Shown: positions 14,628 to 16,925 of the stretch, piece after piece
How positions within the stretch are numbered: position 1 is the first letter of the stretch
Layout of the letters: each line of letters begins with the position of its first letter
NCBI GenBank assembly: GCA_030639705.1
Contig: DAOWKX010000029.1
Span: forward strand, 1 to 16,925
DNA: 16,925 nt
Source: Candidatus Aminicenantota bacterium
GTDB lineage: Bacteria; Acidobacteriota; Aminicenantia; UBA2199
Direction of reading: 5' to 3'
Translations under genes and position numbers: made by a program
Notes under the pieces: generated by a model
The model's input: only the letters and a program-made list of their open reading frames with translations
What the model was told of the DNA's origin: nothing
Database searches by the model: none

Positions 14628-15101
14628 ATGGCAATTTTATCTGATAAAAAATATGATAGAATGGATAAGACCCCGGGCATGTCATCAACCGGAGATATTA
14701 GAATTACAGATTCCAAATCTTATATTGGCAGAACCCTGAGTATCAACGGGGATATCAAATCAAACGAAGAAATTACCATAGAGGGTAATGTAAAGGGAAC
14801 AATCAATGTGGATTCATCCTTAATCATCGGAAAAGAGGGTTCTGTGAATGCGGAAATTAAAGCCAAGGAAGTAGTTATTATGGGCAAGGTTGAAGGCACT
14901 ATCACGGCCACAAACCGGGTGGAAATAGTATCCAATGGGGAATTTTTAGGTGATGTAAATTCAAAAAAGCTGATCATAAAAGAGGGCGCTATCTTTAAAG
15001 GCAATGTTAACATGGAAGTTGTTCCGGATATCAATTTTCCATCCATAAAAACAGAACCCCAGAAACCTCAAAACCTTTCAAAACCATACGAAAAAAAGTA
15101 G
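14628..15101 (+). CDS. Bactofilin (polymer-forming cytoskeletal protein)
   Basis: Bactofilins assemble without nucleotide into filaments that anchor cell-wall enzymes, stalks or chromosome partition proteins. The 157-residue protein has a flexible 30-residue N terminus, then the DUF583 right-handed beta-helix core (about 31-132). Its repeats alternate hydrophobic residues with glycine turns: SYIGRTLSINGDIKSNEEIT, then IEGNVKGTINV, EIKAKEVVIMGKVEGTI and KKLIIKEGAIFKGNVNME. A Pro/Lys-rich tail of about 25 residues follows (TEPQKPQNLSKPYEKK). AAGGAG is followed by the ATG eight bases later. It has its own strong promoter and no operon partner; the next gene is over 300 bases away. Its partner, perhaps the MglA-like GTPase at the window start, is a guess. 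Confidence 0.93.
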   Translation: MAILSDKKYDRMDKTPGMSSTGDIRITDSKSYIGRTLSINGDIKSNEEITIEGNVKGTINVDSSLIIGKEGSVNAEIKAKEVVIMGKVEGTITATNRVEIVSNGEFLGDVNSKKLIIKEGAIFKGNVNMEVVPDINFPSIKTEPQKPQNLSKPYEKK

Positions 15102-15206
15102 TTTTTATAAACCCAGCTTTCCTTTTGAATAAAATGTTACCTGAAAATGTAATCACCCTTAATTCATCACCTAAAATTTACAAATATCTGTAAAACATTA
15201 TGAATA

Positions 15207-15231
15207 AAGGGTAAGGGCAAGCCTTACCCTT
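15207..15231. repeat. Palindromic hairpin 1 (REP-like)
   Basis: A perfect 10-base-pair stem, AAGGGTAAGG with CCTTACCCTT, encloses the loop GCAAG. It is not followed by a T run in either direction, so it is a poor intrinsic terminator. Short GC-richer palindromes of this kind are often scattered intergenic repeats, but no second identical copy exists in this window. Confidence 0.6.
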
Positions 15232-15254
15232 ACAAAAAAGATAAGAAAATTGTA

Positions 15255-15278
15255 GGGTGCAACCCTTGCGGTTGCCCC
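15255..15278. repeat. Palindromic hairpin 2 (REP-like)
   Basis: GGGTGCAACC pairs with GGTTGCCCC (nine pairs, with T15258 bulged) around the loop CTTGC, the exact reverse complement of the loop of hairpin 1. The unit lies 23 bases after hairpin 1. Similar back-to-back units are typical of REP-like repeat pairs. Confidence 0.55.
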
Positions 15279-15329
15279 ATTGATGAGGTTTTCTCTTTTT
15301 TGATGGTGGATTTTGGTCACATCAATTTA

Positions 15330-15358
15330 TTGAAAAATCTGAACAATTCGAGTACAAT
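15330..15358 (+). promoter_or_regulatory. Promoter of the small cupin gene
   Basis: TTGAAA (15330-15335) and TACAAT (15353-15358), each one mismatch from consensus, are exactly 17 bases apart. Transcription would begin near 15365, about 43 bases before the cupin ATG. Confidence 0.6.
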
Positions 15359-15407
15359 TCTTTATTTGAAATGAAATTTTAGTACTACCCCATCAAGGAG
15401 GTTTAAA

Positions 15408-15749
15408 ATGATAGAGTGCTCTTTTCCAGAAATGATAACCAATTTGCCCGAGGCAGATATACCCTTTAAAGGTGTCCGGGGGTGGATTTCTCAGGGTCCG
15501 GATAACCAGGTAATCTTCATGGACATCGAACCCATCGGCGATGTCGCCCCTCACAGTCACGGTGAGCAGTGGGGAATTGTTGTTGAAGGCGAAATGGAAT
15601 TAACCATTGGTGATGAAACCAAGATCTACAAACCCGGAGACAGTTATCATATTCTTGCCGGGGTTGAACACAGTGCAAAATTTCTCACCCATTTTCGGGT
15701 CATCGATGTGTTTGCCGATAAAAACCGCTACCGGCCAAAGAAAAAATAA
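15408..15749 (+). CDS. Single-domain cupin protein of unknown function
   Basis: This 113-residue protein has one cupin barrel. Motif 1 is GDVAPHSHGEQWGIVVEGEM (44-63), providing probable metal ligands H49, H51 and E53. Motif 2 is KPGDSYHILAGVEHSAKF (75-92) with H88. All the usual ligand positions are therefore filled, unlike the isomerase-type cupin elsewhere in the window. There is no signal peptide, DNA-binding domain or fusion partner, so it may be a small metal-dependent enzyme or a ligand-binding protein; the family is too varied to name a substrate. AAGGAGG lies eight bases before the ATG and the gene has its own promoter. It is probably a single-gene transcript. The next gene starts 150 bases downstream in DNA of different composition. 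Confidence 0.82.
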   Translation: MIECSFPEMITNLPEADIPFKGVRGWISQGPDNQVIFMDIEPIGDVAPHSHGEQWGIVVEGEMELTIGDETKIYKPGDSYHILAGVEHSAKFLTHFRVIDVFADKNRYRPKKK

Positions 15750-15899
15750 CCAATACAACAATATTCATAATTTTTCAACTGATCCCGACTGGAAATAATT
15801 TTAACCACAAGAAAAAGAATGAAAACTTTTTGATATTCCAGAGCGTAAATAAATTTGCGGGATTGATTATGATCCAATAAAAAAGAGTGGAGATTCATA

Positions 15900-16925
15900 A
15901 TGGAAAGAAACCAACAAAAAGTTCTACCCTGGTACCGGAGTGACCTGGTAATCCTGGCTGGGATGGCACTGTTGAAGGTGTTGATTCACCTCCCGGTCCT
16001 GACCCGCTATGGCTATCATCATGATGAGTTGTATTTCATTGCCTGTGGCAACCATTTATCCGTTGGTTATGTGGATCATGCGCCTCTGGTTCCCTGGATT
16101 GCCTGGCTATCAACAAGCCTGTTCGGTGAGTCACTGTTTGCCCTGCGCATTCTGGCTACGCTGAGCACTGCCCTGACAGTGTTTCTGGTTGGTTTGCTGG
16201 TCAGACAAATGGGTGGTGGCCGTTTTGCCCAGGTTGTGGCCGGTGTTGGAATGATTATCGCTCCGGTATTTCTCAGAACCGGCAATATGTTATGTTTACC
16301 CGCTTTTGAACCGTTATTCTGGATGCTGGCCAGCTATATGGTGGTCAGAATCATCCAGGAAAATAATCCCCGTCTATGGCTGTGGGTGGGCATTATTGTA
16401 GGAACGGGTATGCTGAACAAACACTCCATGTTATTCTTTGGATTCGGTCTGGTCGTGGGCATGTTGCTGACACCGATGAGAAAGCATTTTAAATCTCCCT
16501 GGCTGTATGCCGGCGGGGGAGTTGCTTTACTGATGATACTGCCCAATTTAATATGGCAAATCATTCATGGATGGCCAACCCTTAATTTTATCTTAAACCT
16601 CAAGGCCGGGGTAATGAGTGGCATCTCTGCACTCCAGTTTCTGGCCGGACAATTCCTGTATCTTCATCCGTTTAATGCTATACTCTGGATATCCGGTCTG
16701 GTTTTTTTTCTCTTTTCCAAAACCGGGAAATCATACCGCATTCTTGGCTGGATATGGTTTTCTGTTTTTATTCTCCTGCTTGTGACCAAAAGCAAGATAT
16801 ATTACCTGGCTCCGGCATATGCAGCCATCATTGCCGGGGGTGGTATGGCAGTGGAAAGATGGGTGCTAAAAAAAGAAAAAAAATGGTTGAAACCGGCCTT
16901 TATCTCCTTACTCCTCATAGGCGGC
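15900..16925 (+). CDS. GT39/ArnT-like membrane glycosyltransferase, N-terminal part (3' end outside window)
   Basis: The frame is open for 342 codons to the end of the window with no stop. The protein has many membrane helices and the signature of PMT_2/GT39 enzymes: the first outer loop YHHDELYFIACGNHLSVGYV with D42-E43 (catalytic Asp position), then DHAPLVPWIAWL (59-70). These enzymes move a sugar from a polyprenyl-phosphate donor to a protein or lipid on the outer face of the inner membrane. Family members usually have about 500 residues, so roughly a third is missing. GGAG is seven bases before the ATG. Base composition is clearly higher in GC than in neighbouring genes: hand counts are 33 of 60 at 15961-16020 and at 16081-16140, against 18 of 60 at 7621-7680 in rny. 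This suggests acquisition from another genome. Confidence 0.88.
   Translation, partial: MERNQQKVLPWYRSDLVILAGMALLKVLIHLPVLTRYGYHHDELYFIACGNHLSVGYVDHAPLVPWIAWLSTSLFGESLFALRILATLSTALTVFLVGLLVRQMGGGRFAQVVAGVGMIIAPVFLRTGNMLCLPAFEPLFWMLASYMVVRIIQENNPRLWLWVGIIVGTGMLNKHSMLFFGFGLVVGMLLTPMRKHFKSPWLYAGGGVALLMILPNLIWQIIHGWPTLNFILNLKAGVMSGISALQFLAGQFLYLHPFNAILWISGLVFFLFSKTGKSYRILGWIWFSVFILLLVTKSKIYYLAPAYAAIIAGGGMAVERWVLKKEKKWLKPAFISLLLIGG

Larger units (their letters stand above)
15102..15407 (+). other. 306-base intergenic region between bactofilin and cupin
   Basis: No credible gene lies here on either strand. It holds two palindromic hairpins (15207-15231 and 15255-15278), a T-rich run near 15289-15301 that is too far from the second hairpin to make a standard terminator, and the cupin promoter (15330-15358). 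No tRNA-like or riboswitch-like fold was recognised. Confidence 0.6.

Noticed and set aside
1..16925. CRISPR array, toxin-antitoxin pair, phage defence cluster, transposase or rRNA genes.
   Set aside because: No regularly spaced direct repeats, no mobile-element or defence-protein motifs, and no rRNA-like sequence were seen on either strand.

Overview
The window is a compact, AT-rich, gene-dense stretch of a bacterial chromosome. The organism is very probably a diderm (Gram-negative) bacterium, because a complete ADP-heptose end-pathway pair and a heptosyltransferase-like gene point to lipopolysaccharide. An MglA-type GTPase, a bactofilin, RNase Y with a YmdB-type phosphoesterase, and several starts without a Shine-Dalgarno sequence would fit a poorly sampled or FCB-like phylum. 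The sequence alone does not fix the phylum, and I make no firm call.

Plus strand, 1-10156. The window opens in the 3' end of an mglA-like gene. An HU/IHF-family gene follows with its own promoter, then tRNA-Val(GAC), then a nearly continuous run: thrS, infC, rpmI, rplT, pheS, pheT, a small ZapB-like coiled-coil gene, zapA, rny, a ymdB-like gene and a stand-alone mannose-6-phosphate-isomerase-type cupin. Most junctions overlap or are separated by 1-12 bases, so this looks like one long operon joining translation (two aminoacyl-tRNA synthetases, IF-3, L35, L20), cell division (ZapA and its partner) and RNA turnover. Both synthetases have lost accessory domains: ThrRS has only a remnant of the N-terminal TGS region, and the PheRS beta chain lacks the OB-fold tRNA-binding insert.

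Minus strand, 13190-10143. Four overlapping or closely spaced genes read leftward: heptose-7-phosphate kinase (hldE domain I), heptose-1-phosphate adenylyltransferase (hldE domain II), a GT9 glycosyltransferase and an isoprenylcysteine-methyltransferase-like membrane protein. They would make ADP-heptose and transfer a sugar at the inner membrane. The last gene meets the plus-strand cupin tail to tail with a 14-base overlap. A consensus-like promoter places the kinase transcript start at or next to its ATG.

Plus strand, 13284-16925. Here the genes have separate promoters. They are a tandem class II aldolase whose second half has lost most of its metal ligands, a bactofilin with a long leader that may hold a 14-codon ORF, a 306-base gap with two palindromic hairpins, a single-domain cupin, and the first 342 codons of a GT39-type membrane glycosyltransferase that is clearly more GC-rich than the rest.

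I see no CRISPR array, transposase, prophage or rRNA. The most unusual items are the half-degenerate double aldolase, the domain-stripped synthetases, the tRNA abutting thrS, and the twin hairpins with complementary loops.
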